Made by a program: the position numbers and the translations under genes
NCBI RefSeq assembly: GCF_002776525.5
Contig: NC_045443.1
Span: 61,941,019 to 62,005,018 of the forward strand
DNA length: 64,000 bases
From: Piliocolobus tephrosceles
Lineage: Eukaryota > Chordata > Mammalia > Primates > Cercopithecidae
Reading direction: 5' to 3'
The notes under the pieces: generated by a model
Told to the model about the DNA's origin: nothing
The model's input: only the letters and a program-made list of their open reading frames with translations
The model's database searches: none
Shown here: piece by piece, positions 23,231 through 34,610 of the stretch
How positions within the stretch are numbered: the first letter of the stretch is position 1
Layout: every line of letters begins with the position of its first letter

Positions 23231-23511
23231 TTGTTTGTTTGTTTGTTTTGAGAAGGAGTCTTGCTGTATTACCCAGCTGGAATGCAGTGGCGCAATGTCG
23301 GCTCACTGCAACCTTCACCTCCCGGGTTCAAGCAGTCTACTGCCTCAGCCTCCCAAGTAGCTGGGCCTACAGGTGCGCACCACCGCACCTGGCTAATTTT
23401 TGTATTTTTAGTAGAGACAGGGTTTCACCATGTTGGGCAGGCTGGTCTCGAACTCCTTGTCTTGGCCTCCCAAAGTGCTGGGAATTACAGGCATGAACCG
23501 CGGCACCTAGC
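23231..23511 (-). mobile_element. AluS-type
   Basis: Reverse Alu with a (TTTG)n tail. The target-site duplication is GAGAACAAAGCTTTT / GAGGACAAAGCTTTT (23216-23230 and 23512-23526). Part of the right arm is deleted (CTCGAACTCCTTGTCTTGGC). Confidence 0.93.
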
Positions 23512-24125
23512 TGAGGACAAAGCTTTTGGTGCTTTTCAGTTTTCAATTGGCTTTCAAAGTCCATTGAGGACACAGGAGTGGTTTTTCATCTCTAGGGCTA
23601 GATGCTGGATAGCTGTGATTTCACTGCATTCTCACTACCTTTTTATCACTTCTGTCATTCTGCTGGATCTCACTTCATAATATGCAGTGTGTTCTTTTCC
23701 TACCTCTCAGAGGCTGACAGATGATAATCCATATGGTCATAGTGTTTGTTGTATTATTATTTTTTTAAATCTGCAAAGATTTTTCTAGGTACAGTACCTC
23801 TGAAGTTGCTACTCAGAGACAAGAGCTCTCTGTAAAAAAAAATTAGGGGGTCCAGGCCCTAATTAGGAATGAGGGGTCAGATGTTCCTTTTTGTATCATC
23901 ACCCTGTGGTCCCTTCTTCTTTAAAGAAGAGAACACTGGTATTCCAGGCTCTTGGGTTGAATTCGGTTTCTGCTGTCTTCAGTCACATGCCTGTGCCCCT
24001 CCCTGGGGAATATGTAGGAAGGGATGTGATGGGCCAGGCTGGGAGGACCTCCATGTGATTTCTGTTCCATGATGGATGTGTTTCTCTGTGATGCACTTCA
24101 TACTACCTTTCAACATTTCTTTCAG

Positions 24126-24913
24126 ACAAAGGGCCAGTGACCAGCATTCTCCCGTCTCAGGTAAACAGTTCTCCAGTTATAAACCACCTTCTTTTAGGAA
24201 AGAAGATGAAAATGACTAACAGAGCTGCCAAGAATGCTGTCATCCACATTCCTGGTCACACAGGAGGGAAAATGTCTCCTGTCCCCTACGAAGACCTTAA
24301 GACAAAGCTCAACTCCCCGTGGCGAACTCACATCCGAGTCCACAAAAAGAACATGCCAAGGACCAAGAGTCATCCGGGCTGTGGGGACACCGTAGGGCTG
24401 ATAGACGAGCAGAACGAGGCCAGCAAGACCAACGGGCTGGGGGCAGCAGAGGCGTTCCCCTCTAGTTGTACAGCGACAGTTGGAAGAGAAGGCAGCAGCC
24501 CCGAAGGCAGTACCGGGAGGACGATTGAGGGGCAGTCTCCGGAGCCGGTGTTCGGAGATGCTGATGTGGATGTGTCTGCGGTTCAGGTGAAGTTGGGGGC
24601 CCTGGAACTGAACCAGAGGGATGCCGCAGCTGAAACTGAGCCCAGGGTGCACCCACCCTGCCAGCGGCACTGCCCAGAACCGCCCAGTGCACCTGAAGAA
24701 AACAAAGCCACCAGCAAACCTCCCCAAGGCAGCAACTCAAAAACCCCCATCTTTAGCCCTTTCCCCAGCGTCAAGCCCCTACGGAAATCTGCTACTGCCA
24801 GGAACTTGGGATTATATGGCCCTACAGAAAGAACCCCGACTGTGCACTTTCCTCAAATGAGCAGGAGCTTCAGCAAACCCGGCATTGGAAACAGTGGCAC
24901 TAAGAAACGATGA
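24126..24913 (+). CDS. TBC1D30: TBC1D30 terminal exon, coding part
   Basis: The acceptor ACATTTCTTTCAG precedes DKGPVTSILPSQVN. The frame runs 262 residues to TGA at 24911-24913. After a moderately conserved-looking block (KMTNRAAKNAVIHIPGHTGG, then PWRTHIRVHKKNMPR) the sequence becomes Ser/Pro/Glu-rich and low in hydrophobic residues, so it is probably disordered. It ends with basic and Ser-rich motifs (SVKPLRKSATARNL, MSRSFSKPG, GTKKR). The four exons give 1245 coding bases plus the stop. Most antisense frames over this exon are GC-driven shadows. No catalytic motif is encoded here; the region probably handles localisation or partner binding. Confidence 0.96.
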
Positions 24914-25134
24914 TGTCTCCCCGAAACGTTGTATCTGAACTCACCTTTTCACAGTAGTATAAGGGTTGCAGCTGAATGGCTCTAAAAGAGTTTTATTTGT
25001 CCAGTGAAAATGAGTAGGTTCAGGGATGAGCAACAGCCCATAAAAAATGGGAACTGGAAGTTTTATAATAGAAGTTAGAAACAGGGCTGTTTTCCCATCT
25101 ACTTGCTAACTGATGAAGTGGATTCTTGTGGCAA

Positions 25135-25140
25135 AATAAA
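25135..25140 (+). promoter_or_regulatory. Proximal polyadenylation signal AATAAA
   Basis: Canonical hexamer 222 bp after the TBC1D30 stop, followed by the GT-rich TATTGTGGTTTTATAGTGTG, which suits a downstream element. Confidence 0.6.
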
Positions 25141-28040
25141 TATTGTGGTTTTATAGTGTGAAATTTTCCCAATTTTTCATTGTGAGCTATTTAAAAAAGA
25201 CTATATATCTAGACCGTTAACTCTCGTCCATCCTTCTGTTCTGGGGGCCTTCAGAGTCCCTGTTACAGTGCCCCCAAACCTTCTAGTTCTCTGGGTATTA
25301 CTAATATTCAAGCATGCACATACCAGCTTGCTAGGACAGAAACTGTAAAAAGAAAGTAAGTTTCTTTGTTACAAAAAACTTCCTGATTTTCCTTTTCATG
25401 GTTTACGGAGGGGATTGTGTCCTGTGAGATTTCCTACAGTACCAGTCTCAATTTTTTTTTTTTTAAATTCTTATGCTAAATCATAGGAGAAAAATCTAGA
25501 CAGCCTTTCTTTAACTGTCTATTTCTACCTGCAAAATGAAGAAAACCTTTTATCTCTTGAAATTTCGGTCGATAACCCAGCTGAAGATCTTATGCACAGG
25601 ACACACTTGGCATATGCTTTAAGCAGTTGCTCCGGACAGCTTGCTCGCGCCACTGAGCTTTTCCTGAGGTTTGTGTTCTCCTCTTGAGGAGCGCTTTCAT
25701 CCTCAGTGGTACGGATGACTTGATGGGCTCCACACAGAGCCTCGCCTGCATCCCCTACCACACAGCTCACTAACCCACCAGCTCTCGACTGCAGACGCAC
25801 AAGGCCTCTGTTCAGAAGCCAGAACACAGCACCTGTGACTCTGTTACTTGAATTTTGTGCTTTTTGATTGGAGTCCTTTGTTGAGTACTTTGTTACTTGA
25901 ACACTGCCTTTCTCTGGAGAAGGCCCCAGTGCTTTCTAGCTCCCTCTCACTCCTGCCCTTTCTAGCTCTCTCTCACCCAGCGGGTCAGGGATAGCACCTC
26001 TTGTCTCCACTATGCAGATGGGAACTCTGAGCCACACAGAGGTGAAGTAGCACTTCAGTTACTCAAGGTCAGTACTCCCGGTATTCCAAGTGACTTAGCC
26101 ACATTTCCTTCAGTGCAATAGGCGGGTTTAATGCTCTTTGTACACAGATGCATTGGCTACATAGCTTGTAAAAACCAAGACTGGGAAGCCATTCACTAAA
26201 ATCCCTCCTGACTCAAAGGACCTGTCTCCAGATGGTACAGAGTCCCTTGATGGCGTTTTACAAAACCAGCTCTGACTTCCTTATCCTGAACAGGGAGTTC
26301 ATCTTAAGAATGCTTCATGCACCTGTTATTTGGCTGAGCAAAAGGCTCACTCCTCAATCCCTTCTCCCTGCCATCATTAGAGGAATAGACTCAGCCTTCA
26401 TGTTTGTCTCTGGAAGACTATTGGCAATACTTTCAGGAATATTGTTGATGCAGCCAATATTGATTTGAGCGAATGGATTGTTAATTCTGAAACGAAAACT
26501 GTAATTGTAGAGCAGGCTTTTACTATGAGAGGTACTAATTTTTTTAATAGAGAATGTGGTTGTGTGGGCTTTTTTTGAACAGAAAACACACAATGACCTA
26601 TACCGTGAGAAAAGCTATTTTATCCTCTTCGTGGTATTTTTACCCCCAAAGGAACTGAAGATGGAAAATATGACTAAGAAGTTATTACAGTTTTGGTCTT
26701 GAATTCTGTGCCATCTGAAGTTAGCATCCAGCTTCTTAAAAAGCAGCCATGCCCACAGCCTGCTTTTTGGGAAGGGTGTAGGTGGAGAGATGGGCTTATT
26801 TTGCATACCACCCTCAGGGCCCAGAGACCCACTGCATTTTCCAAAGTTAAGCAAATGACACCATTTTCTTCTATCAGCTAAACTTTACAGATAAGACTGA
26901 TTCCACCTCATATCCTTTTCTTTGCCCCTTCCCAAATGAGTCAGAATAGTCATGTTCCCCTTGAGGGATGTCTGACTTGAATGGAGAATTGTTCTTTCCT
27001 CTCTTGAATCAGCTCACTAGCTCCCTGATGGTCTGGGTTCAAGGAGTTGGTTAATGAGGTAGAGGCCACTTATTCAAGTCCTTGGGATTGCACCATTGCT
27101 GTCCACAAACAGTATCAACAACACATGCTGTGCCCTGTGAACACTCTCCTCTCACCTGTTTCCAGGGTTAGTCTTCCTGAGAAGGGGATGGATGAGATAA
27201 CACACAGTTTGGGATATGTATCTGTTGAATGAATGAATAACTGAAAGGATAATAATAGTCCTCTGAGACAAAAATGGCCTTGTCAGATTTTTTAAAATCC
27301 AGCAGATTCCTGTTAAAGCACTCTGTGTACCAATAACATGCATGCATTGTACCAAGTAATCACAATGTGAATTGGTCAGTTAATGAGCCTTGCCTACTTT
27401 AGAAAATAAAGAAACCTGCAGTAGCCTCTACCACACAGCATGTACAAAGACCAGTATGGACTTGCTCTCTTCCCTATGTATTGGACACTGTATGCAAACA
27501 CCAGAAGTACTTAACAAGTAGTGGTTTCTTGATTTTTAGATATGTCTGTAGCCTCTTAGCACTTTTGCTGGGAATCAACTCATTTTGATGCCTCTGCACC
27601 TCAGTTCCTCTTACAAAAGCCTCCAGATGATCTAAATCTAGTTAGCAATGTCAGCCTATGGACTGCAACGGTTTGGGACATTGTATTCCTTTGTTTGTCT
27701 CTTGTTCTGAAGGATTGTATTGATCACAAAGTTGTATGCATAAAGATTCTCATTGTTGTAACTGTTGTGCCATTGTCTGAGTGCATGCATGGAACACCGT
27801 TGTGACCGCCCCTTCTCCCTTCTTCCTTCACCCCCAACCCCAGACCCCACTTGGTCACATGAACCAGGGAAACAGCCCGATAAGCTCCATCTTCCCCAGT
27901 CTAATCACTGGGTTGCAGGGTGGCCTGTGACCTGCTCAGAATTTGCAGAATAGCTGGTTCCTGAATATGAGTAAGCACAGAGTTTACCTAAGAGAGTTTA
28001 CCTAAAATTAACCTTTAGATCTACCATTTATTTTTGTCTT

Positions 28041-28046
28041 AATAAA
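28041..28046 (+). promoter_or_regulatory. Candidate distal polyadenylation signal AATAAA
   Basis: Canonical hexamer at the right edge of the repeat-free block. It is the last AATAAA before old-repeat sequence resumes at about 28200. Confidence 0.45.
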
Positions 28047-28199
28047 ATGAACAATAAGAATACAGTTTAGCTGCATGGCATTAAGGATTCTGTATGAATA
28101 GATGTATAGTTGCTACCGTCTCCCCATATAAAATCTCTCTTTACAGCGTTTCTGAGCCACTTTCTTTGCTGCCTACAGCATTTGAGGCAGCATTTAAAA

Positions 28200-28650
28200 T
28201 ATATTGTTTTTCCTAATTAGAAAAGTAGCAGGTTTTAGAGAATTGGGAAAACAAAGAGCACAAGGAATCATCTATATTCTGTATAGATCTTTCCAGTACA
28301 TTTGTGTATGTGTGTACACGCCATTATCTACAAAAAAAGGTATTTTGAACGTGGTAGTTTAAGCTGTCTTTCTGGTAAATGCTCTTATACAATATGATTT
28401 TTAGTGACTAATATTCCTGCATGTGTTCATGCTGGAATTCACATAACCAGTACCTTGTCAAATAGGAGGTTTCTGACTAGAGAGTAGTAGAGACAGTAAC
28501 CTGTTACATGTATGTACATAGCCCAAATTATTTTCTTAGGATATGCGTATAGAAGTGGAGTTGAAGGGTCAGGAAATGTGTCCATTTTTAAGACGCATAT
28601 ATCTCCAAATTGCCATTCTTAAAGGTTGAAGTTATACAAGCAGTGAATCA
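28200..28650 (-). mobile_element. Old LINE-like fragment (L1ME/HAL1-like)
   Basis: GTAGCAGGTTTTAGAGAAT through TCCAAATTGCCATTCTTAAAGG has the order of an old LINE segment that also appears, more clearly, at 33550-34290 and 49300-49880. It includes the donor of the 95-bp copy found at 30144-30238. Confidence 0.5.
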
Positions 28651-29457
28651 GAATGCCTGCTTCTCTACATCCTGGAAGAGGCAGCAATCTCTTTCCTTTT
28701 TTTTCTTTTCTATGACTTCTAGTGTTGAAGTGCCAACAGAAGTGTTTTAGAAGCAGTGATAATGGACACTCATAACACCCATATCTCATTCCTGACTTTT
28801 AAAAGAAGCATTAAATAAGATGTTGGCTGAGGTTTCCGGTAGGTGCCTATTATTAGGTTAAGAAAATTCCCTTTTATTCTTTGCTTGCTAAGAGTTTTTT
28901 TTTTTTCATCAACAGGTATTGAATTTCATAAAAAGAACTTTAATTGTATCTTTTGAGAAGGGAATAGTGTTTGAGACTTGGTATCCTGAACTCAAAGAAA
29001 TAGCCATTACTAGGTTTTGTCAACGAATACCAGATATTTTAGAGTTAGAAGTTAGGCAGTAAAAGCTTTATGTGCAACATGTTCATTGAAGTATTAAATG
29101 TACTAATGGAAACCTGAAAACAATGTAAACATCTGGGAATAGGGGAGATGTTTGGGTGAATTCTGATTCATCCCCAGGATGGAAATATGAAGGCCAGTGA
29201 GTATTTGGGCCATTGAAGTGGGAGTTATCTGTTATCCACATCAGGCAGCTCAGAGTAAAGTCAGCAAGTCTACAGTCATAGAGCCATCAGGATACGGCGA
29301 TGGATGGGAGGCCTTCTGGCTGAAGGCAGAACTGTGGGAGTGGTTCTTCCACAAAAGCAGCCAGTGCTCACCTGAATTGGGACTGGTACTATAGGTGTTG
29401 GGTCAGCTTCCATGCAGTTCCCTGCTGGCCATCTCCCAGTGCTGAATGTCTGACTCA

Positions 29458-29790
29458 GTTCAGGCTGCTGTAACAAAGTACCATAGACTGAGGTGGCTTA
29501 AACAATGACATGTCTTTCTCACTGTTCTGGAGCTGTGAAGTCAAAGATCAAGATGTCTGCAAATTTGGTGTCTGGTGAGGAAGGGCCCTCTTCCTGGTTT
29601 GCAGATGACTACCTTCTTGCTATGTCCTCACACGATGGAGAAAGGGAGTATGTTCTGATCTCTTCCTCTTCTGATAAGGGCACTAACCTCATCATGAGGG
29701 TCCCATCCTCATGATGTCATCTAAACCTAATTACCTCCCAATGGCCTCACCTTCAAATACCATCACCTCGAAGGTTGCTTCCTTCCTGGT
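29458..29790 (-). mobile_element. MaLR-type LTR remnant
   Basis: GGCTGCTGTAACAAAGTACC, GTTCTGGAGCTGTGAAGTC, AATTTGGTGTCTGGTGAGG, ATAAGGGCACTAACCTCATC, then ACCTCCCAATGGCCTCACC follow the fixed order of a common reversed LTR family that I place tentatively among MaLRs. Both ends are worn. Confidence 0.5.
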
Positions 29791-29956
29791 GGTTTGCTCT
29801 GGTCAGATCAAATGACCTCCTGCAAAGTGTCACTCGATCCCATTCTCTCCATCAAGAGTTGTTTTAACATTAAAAAACCAGAAAGTTGACTGTTTCTTAG
29901 TGTTTACATTCTTGCTATAACAATTCTAGTTTGCCTTTAGGCAATGCTGATCACTG

Positions 29957-30139
29957 GGAAGGAGGTGGATCGATTCTCCTATGGTACCAACAGTTTTTCT
30001 GGGAGGAAACTTCCTGATACCTCAACCTGGGAATCTCCCTATCCCTGGAGAGTCCAGGAATCTGTATTAAAACATGAAACAAAGCAAAAAATAAAAGAAA
30101 AAACCTCCCTTAGTAATTGTTTTCTTTTTGAGACAGGGT
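29957..30139 (+). repeat. Local duplication, copy 1
   Basis: GGAAGGAGGTGGAT through TTTTTGAGACAGGGT is repeated at 31273-31453 with about 10% differences. Both copies run into the tail end of a reverse Alu, so the Alu was present before the duplication. Confidence 0.85.
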
Positions 30140-30480
30140 GGAGTGTACATAGCCCGAATTATTTTCTTAGGATATGCGTATAGAAGTGGAGTTGAAGGGT
30201 CAGGAAATGTGTCCATTTTTAAGACACATATATCTCCAGGCTGGAGTGCAGTGGCACAATCTTGGCTCACTGCAACCTCCGCCTCCTGTGTTCAAGCAGT
30301 TCTCCCGCTCAGTCTCCCAAGTAGCTGGGACTGCAAGTGTGTGCCACCATGCCTGGCTAATTTTTCTGTTTTTAGTAGAGATGGGGTTTCATCATGTCTT
30401 GAACTCCTGGCCTCAAGTAATCTGCCCGCCTTGGCCTCCCAAAGTGCTAGGATTACAGACGTGAGCCACTGTGCCTGGCC
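30125..30480 (-). mobile_element. AluS-type carrying a 95-bp inserted copy
   Basis: Reverse Alu. Between GAGACAGGGT (30130-30139) and GGCTGGAGTGCAGTGG (from 30239) the usual 15 or so Alu bases are replaced by 95 bp matching 28513-28607, plus a 4-bp junction. The rest of the Alu is normal apart from a small deletion near 30393. Confidence 0.93.
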
Positions 30481-30529
30481 TTTCTTAGTAATTTTAACGT
30501 TGAACTAAGTTTAGCAACCACCGAACAAG

Positions 30530-30842
30530 TTGACTAGCCATATGTCACCTGATGACAGGGGTAACGATGGGGAAATATCACGGAGTGTGCTGACACAAAC
30601 CTAGATGGTACAGCTTACTACACACCTGGGCTATATATGATGTGGCCTATTGCTCCTAGGCTACAAACCTGTATAGCAAGTTACTGTGCTGAACACTGCA
30701 GTCAGTTGTAACACAATGGTAATTGTGTATCTAAACATATTAGAAAAGGCACAGTAAAAATACAGTATTCCAATCACCCAGGACCACCATAGCATATGAG
30801 GTCCATCGTTGACTGAAACGTGATGTGGCACATGACTGTATT
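30530..30842. repeat. Interspersed repeat of undetermined family
   Basis: ACACAAACCTAGATGGTACAG, TATTGCTCCTAGGCTACAAA and TTACTGTGCTGAACACTGCAG are familiar from a medium-copy primate repeat, but I cannot name its family. Confidence 0.4.
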
Positions 30843-31272
30843 AAAATGGTCTCCTAACTGGTCTCACTGCCATCCATTTTGGACCCTCCCCCTGCCCACC
30901 CCACCTCTCTGCTGCTTGGCTATACACTGCTGCCAGAATGATCTTTCTAAAATGAAAAACTCATTGGGCCATCCCTCTGGTCAAAATCCTTCTTCATTTT
31001 GTGGAGGGTAAAAGCTAAAATCCTTATCTTAGCGTGATTTGACCCATGGTTAATTTTCCATCTTATTTTCCCACACCTTCCCCATTCATTACCTCGTGCA
31101 ACCTGTCCTCACCAGTACCATAATATTGACCATCTGTGGAGCTCCTTGAGCTCAGCACTATACCAGCTCCTTTGTGCTATCTCACTCATTCCTCCCAAGA
31201 GCTCTGTGAAGCTTACTGGCACTATATTACAGATGATGAAGGTGAAGTGAGCAGTTACATCCTTGGCCACTT

Positions 31273-31453
31273 GGAAGGAGGTGGATGAATTCCCCTATAT
31301 GACCAACACTTTTCTGGGAGGAAATTTCCTGATACCTCAACCTAGGAATCTCCCTATCCCTGGAGAGTTCAGGAATCTACATTAAAATGTGAAACAAAGC
31401 AAAAAACAAACAAACCTCCGTTAGTAATTTTTGTTTTGTTTTTGACACAGGGT
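31273..31453 (+). repeat. Local duplication, copy 2
   Basis: Partner of 29957-30139. It continues into an ordinary Alu sequence (CTTGCTCTGTTGCCCAGG) that lacks the 95-bp insertion seen in copy 1, which dates that insertion after the duplication. Confidence 0.85.
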
Positions 31454-31523
31454 CTTGCTCTGTTGCCCAGGCTGCAGTGCAGTAGCGCAATCTCAGCTCA
31501 CTGCAAGCTGCTCACTGCAACCT
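31440..31523 (-). mobile_element. Alu fragment, heavily truncated
   Basis: Only the tail side of a reverse Alu remains (GGTCTTGCTCTGTTGCCC through CTCACTGCAA). It ends in a small repeat (GCTCACTGCAA twice). Confidence 0.85.
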
Positions 31524-31774
31524 GTTGAACTGGTAAATAACTGGATCCATCTGACACCAGAGCCTGAGCTCTTCTTTGCTACACTGTCTTATAACTTTGC
31601 CCATAACTCTAAGTTCCCTGAAGGCCCCCCACTCCCCTAATGCCCTCATACTGCTGTGTATTCATAAATCCTCGCTTCGAGCACCCTCCTTGCTCGAGTC
31701 TGCCTAGCAGATACCTACCTATCCTTTTAGTCTCATTGCACACATCAATGGGGTAAAATCCAATCTATACCATT

Positions 31775-31865
31775 ATATGATTTGGGGCAAGAGTCTTAAC
31801 ATCTGAGACCTTCAATTTCCACATCTGTACAATGAGAATAATTTCAATCTCATAGGGTTTTTTGT
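31775..31865 (+). mobile_element. MIR SINE fragment
   Basis: TTTGGGGCAAGAGTCTTAACATC through CAATTTCCACATCTGTACAATG and CTCATAGGGTTTTTTGTGG follows the central and 3' MIR order. Confidence 0.75.
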
Positions 31866-32149
31866 GGACAACTGCCATCTTTGCTGCCTAGAATTCACTA
31901 TGCTTTGGCAACACTGCCCTGCTTTTGCTTGGGGAGCCAGCCCTCCTCCACCTCTGCCCAAGTACTTCCGGTGACAGTGATGGCCCTGGAGGGAGCTTAG
32001 GGCCTGAGCTCAGACACTCAGGACTCTTCCTCCCCCTCGCCATGGTATCTGACCCATGGATGAGCCACAGGCAAAGAAACTCAATTCCTAGGCTCTTGTT
32101 TTGAACTCTCAGGGAAGCAGACTCACTCGTTTCTACTGGATTTGGTCCT

Positions 32150-33372
32150 AAGTTGCTAAGGTTTGGGGAAAATTGGGTTACATATAGCTTATGTGATAAA
32201 CTCCATAAATGGATACACAACAGAATTTAACCTGGAAGGAAAAAGCCCAGGAGCAGTTGCTGGCAGCCATCTTGTAACCATGAGGGGAGAGCTTGTTGGA
32301 GAAGAGTTAACACTGAGCAAGCAGAGCTGAGGAACAGAGAAACTAGGCTGCTTTCAGGGCCTGTGAGCTCTGGATCAGGCCATGCCTGAAGCTAATTTGT
32401 CTCATTCTATTTACTATATCAGCTAACATTCCAATTTTGGGGTTTAGCTAGTTTGGTCAGATTTTCTACCACTCATGTTGAAAATTAATTGGAACAGAGG
32501 TGTTGTGAAGATTACAGATGATAAGGGCAAAATGGTGGCTATATCAGTGCAGTAGTCAGGATTATTTTTGCTTTCCAGTGACTCAAACCTCTCCTAAACT
32601 GCTCTCTCAGTTTTGGCTCCGTCTTCCCGTCACAATAACAGATGGTGTAGAGAGGTGTAGAGAGGTGACAGAGTCAAGGAACATGGTTCTTGTTTTCTGA
32701 AGATGGTTCTTTCCTCAAGCCCTTTGAGTTCTTCTTTGGTCTTATATTCTCGTCACAGAAGGAGAGGTGATTTTGAGTAAAAACTGTCTTTCACCAGTTT
32801 TGTCTACCATTCCGATTCCATCTGCGTTCCCAGAGGAGTCCTGTTGAGGACGGAGTGACTGTGAGCAAAACATGAAGAGCTGTGTCACCAAGTTCCACAA
32901 AATTTGGGAGTCCAAGCAGCATATTTGTGGGATTTGTCTGACAGAACGCAGTGGAAACAGAGCGTGGCATTCACTCCACCTCCCCCAGGTGACCGGCAGC
33001 TTTCTCACAGAGGAGGGGCTCTAGTGTATCCCTAATGGCATCTGCGGGGGAAGCAGCAGGGCTGGGTGAGAAAGTGGGTCTCAAGGGACCTGCGGTGTTC
33101 AGCAGAGCCGTGGGAGGACCTGCTGGGAGCACACTTGTTTAGGAACACATGAGAGGCGCCCCGTGAAGATTTCAAGAAAACCTTGCCCAGTTAAGGGGAT
33201 GGGAGGACTTTATAGGTCCTGTTTCAAAATATGTCTGTGAGAACAGTGTTGAGTCATTGTTGCTACGGAAACCCTATCTGAACCAAGAGGTTGCTAAGGT
33301 CTGGGGAAGGTTGAGCTACATATAACTTATGTGATGAACTCCACAAATGTCTATGCAACAGAATTTAACAGA
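32150..33372. repeat. Pair of about 83-bp direct repeats 1.14 kb apart
   Basis: The segment 32150-32232 (AAGTTGCTAAGGTTTGGGG to CAACAGAATTTAAC) recurs at 33289-33372 with about 15% difference. The spacer has LTR-like words near 32243-32300 (GGCAGCCATCTTGTAACCATG), but I could not show an intact element between them. It could be flanking copies of an old repeat or an ancient duplication. Confidence 0.6.
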
Positions 33373-33544
33373 TAGTGAAAAGCATAAAGATTTTTGTTGC
33401 ATGTACAGCTATGGAGCAGAATTTCTAGTACATTAAAAAGTGCTTCTATCACAATAATAAACATTACTCAGTGGCAATCCTAGGCATCATGTAGCTCAAG
33501 GATATTCAAAGGTTTTTAAGAAGCTGAACATTATAAAATTATTG

Positions 33545-34290
33545 TTTAGACTTTCATTTTAATTAGATAATATTTGCACATGGTGAAAATTTAACATGTA
33601 CAAAAGCACATAGGAAAACTAGGTCTGCCTCTACTTGTTGACCCCATCCACCCAAAGCCTCTACCCACAGGAAACTGTTGTTACTCCTTTCTTTTGTATC
33701 CTTTCAGAGATGTTTTATGCATATTCAAGCACATTCTCACACACACACTTTTGTAAGCAGTAGCACAATAACCTTCTGAACTTTCCTTTTTCACTATGTA
33801 CCATGGAGATCGTTCCAGAACAGTGTAAGTAGAGCCACCTCATTCTTTTTTACTGCTGCATGGATTTCCATTTCAGGTCTGTGCACAATACATTTATTCT
33901 CTAATCTATTATTAGATTATTTGTTTGCTTCCAATTTCATATCTAAGGAATATGTATATCCTAATACATATGATGTAATACTACAAATGAGCAAGTTAGC
34001 TAAGGAATAAATTCTAAGATATGGAATTACTTGTCAACATTGCTCATTTAAAATTTTGATACATGTTGCCAAATTGCCCTCCACAGATGTTCCATAAGTT
34101 TCTACTGCCATCAGCAATGTGTGGAAGTGCCCAATTCCTCCTACCCCCCCCATCATTCAGTATCTTATCAAACTTTTTGATCTTTTCTGATTGGGTGAGT
34201 ACTTAATGTATATTTGAAAAATATGCATAAGTTTGACATATATTTAAAAGTTATTTATATGTCCTTTGTTCATAGCCTTTGCTCATTTTT
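33545..34290 (-). mobile_element. Old LINE fragment (L1ME/HAL1-like)
   Basis: TTTACTGCTGCATGGATTTCC, AATTACTTGTCAACATTGC, GTTGCCAAATTGCCCTCCAC and CATCAGCAATGTGTGG are typical of an old LINE 3' region read in reverse. The Alu at 34309 adjoins it. Confidence 0.6.
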
Positions 34291-34308
34291 GCTCTTTTTT
34301 TCTTACTG

Positions 34309-34610
34309 ATTTTTTTTTTTTTTTTTTTTTTGAGACAGAGTCTCACTCTGTCGCCCAGGCTGAAGTGCAGTAGCGTGATCTCGGCTCACTGCAACCTCTG
34401 CCTCCTAGGTTCAAGCGATTCTCCTGCCTCAGCCTCCCGAGTAGCTGGGATTACAGGCATGCGCCACCACCCCAGCTAATTTTGTATTTTTAGTAGAGAC
34501 GGGGTTTCTCCATGTTGGTCAGGCTGGTCTTGAACTCCCGACCTCAGGTGATCCACCTGCCTTGGCCTCCCAAAGTGCTGGGATTACAGGCGTGAGCCAC
34601 CGCGCCCGGT
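34309..34610 (-). mobile_element. AluS-type
   Basis: Full-length reverse Alu with a poly(T) of about 23 bases at the left and GAGCCACCGCGCCCGG at the right. Confidence 0.93.

Larger units (their letters stand above)
24914..28065 (+). other. TBC1D30: Probable TBC1D30 3' UTR
   Basis: About 3.1 kb after the stop with no Alu or L1, unlike the flanks, which fits a long transcribed 3' UTR. AATAAA signals lie at 25135-25140 (a proximal site about 225 bp after the stop), 27405-27410 and 28041-28046. The last is followed by the return of old repeats. A MIR-like piece lies near 26020-26110. The exact end is inferred; the proximal site could give a much shorter isoform. Confidence 0.65.

Noticed and set aside
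23261..23680. Alu-derived frames of 60-140 residues (this and similar ones, for example 30128-30508, 48266-48721, 39685-39987)
   Set aside because: They are translations of reversed Alu sequence with the usual Alu-type peptides; there is no sign of exonisation.
24194..24727. 177-residue minus-strand frame opposite the TBC1D30 terminal exon
   Set aside because: Antisense shadow of a GC-rich true coding exon; the sense frame joins three other exons in phase.
32150..33372. Intact LTR retroelement with two LTRs
   Set aside because: The repeats are only about 83 bp, lack TG...CA ends, and the spacer shows no viral protein motifs.
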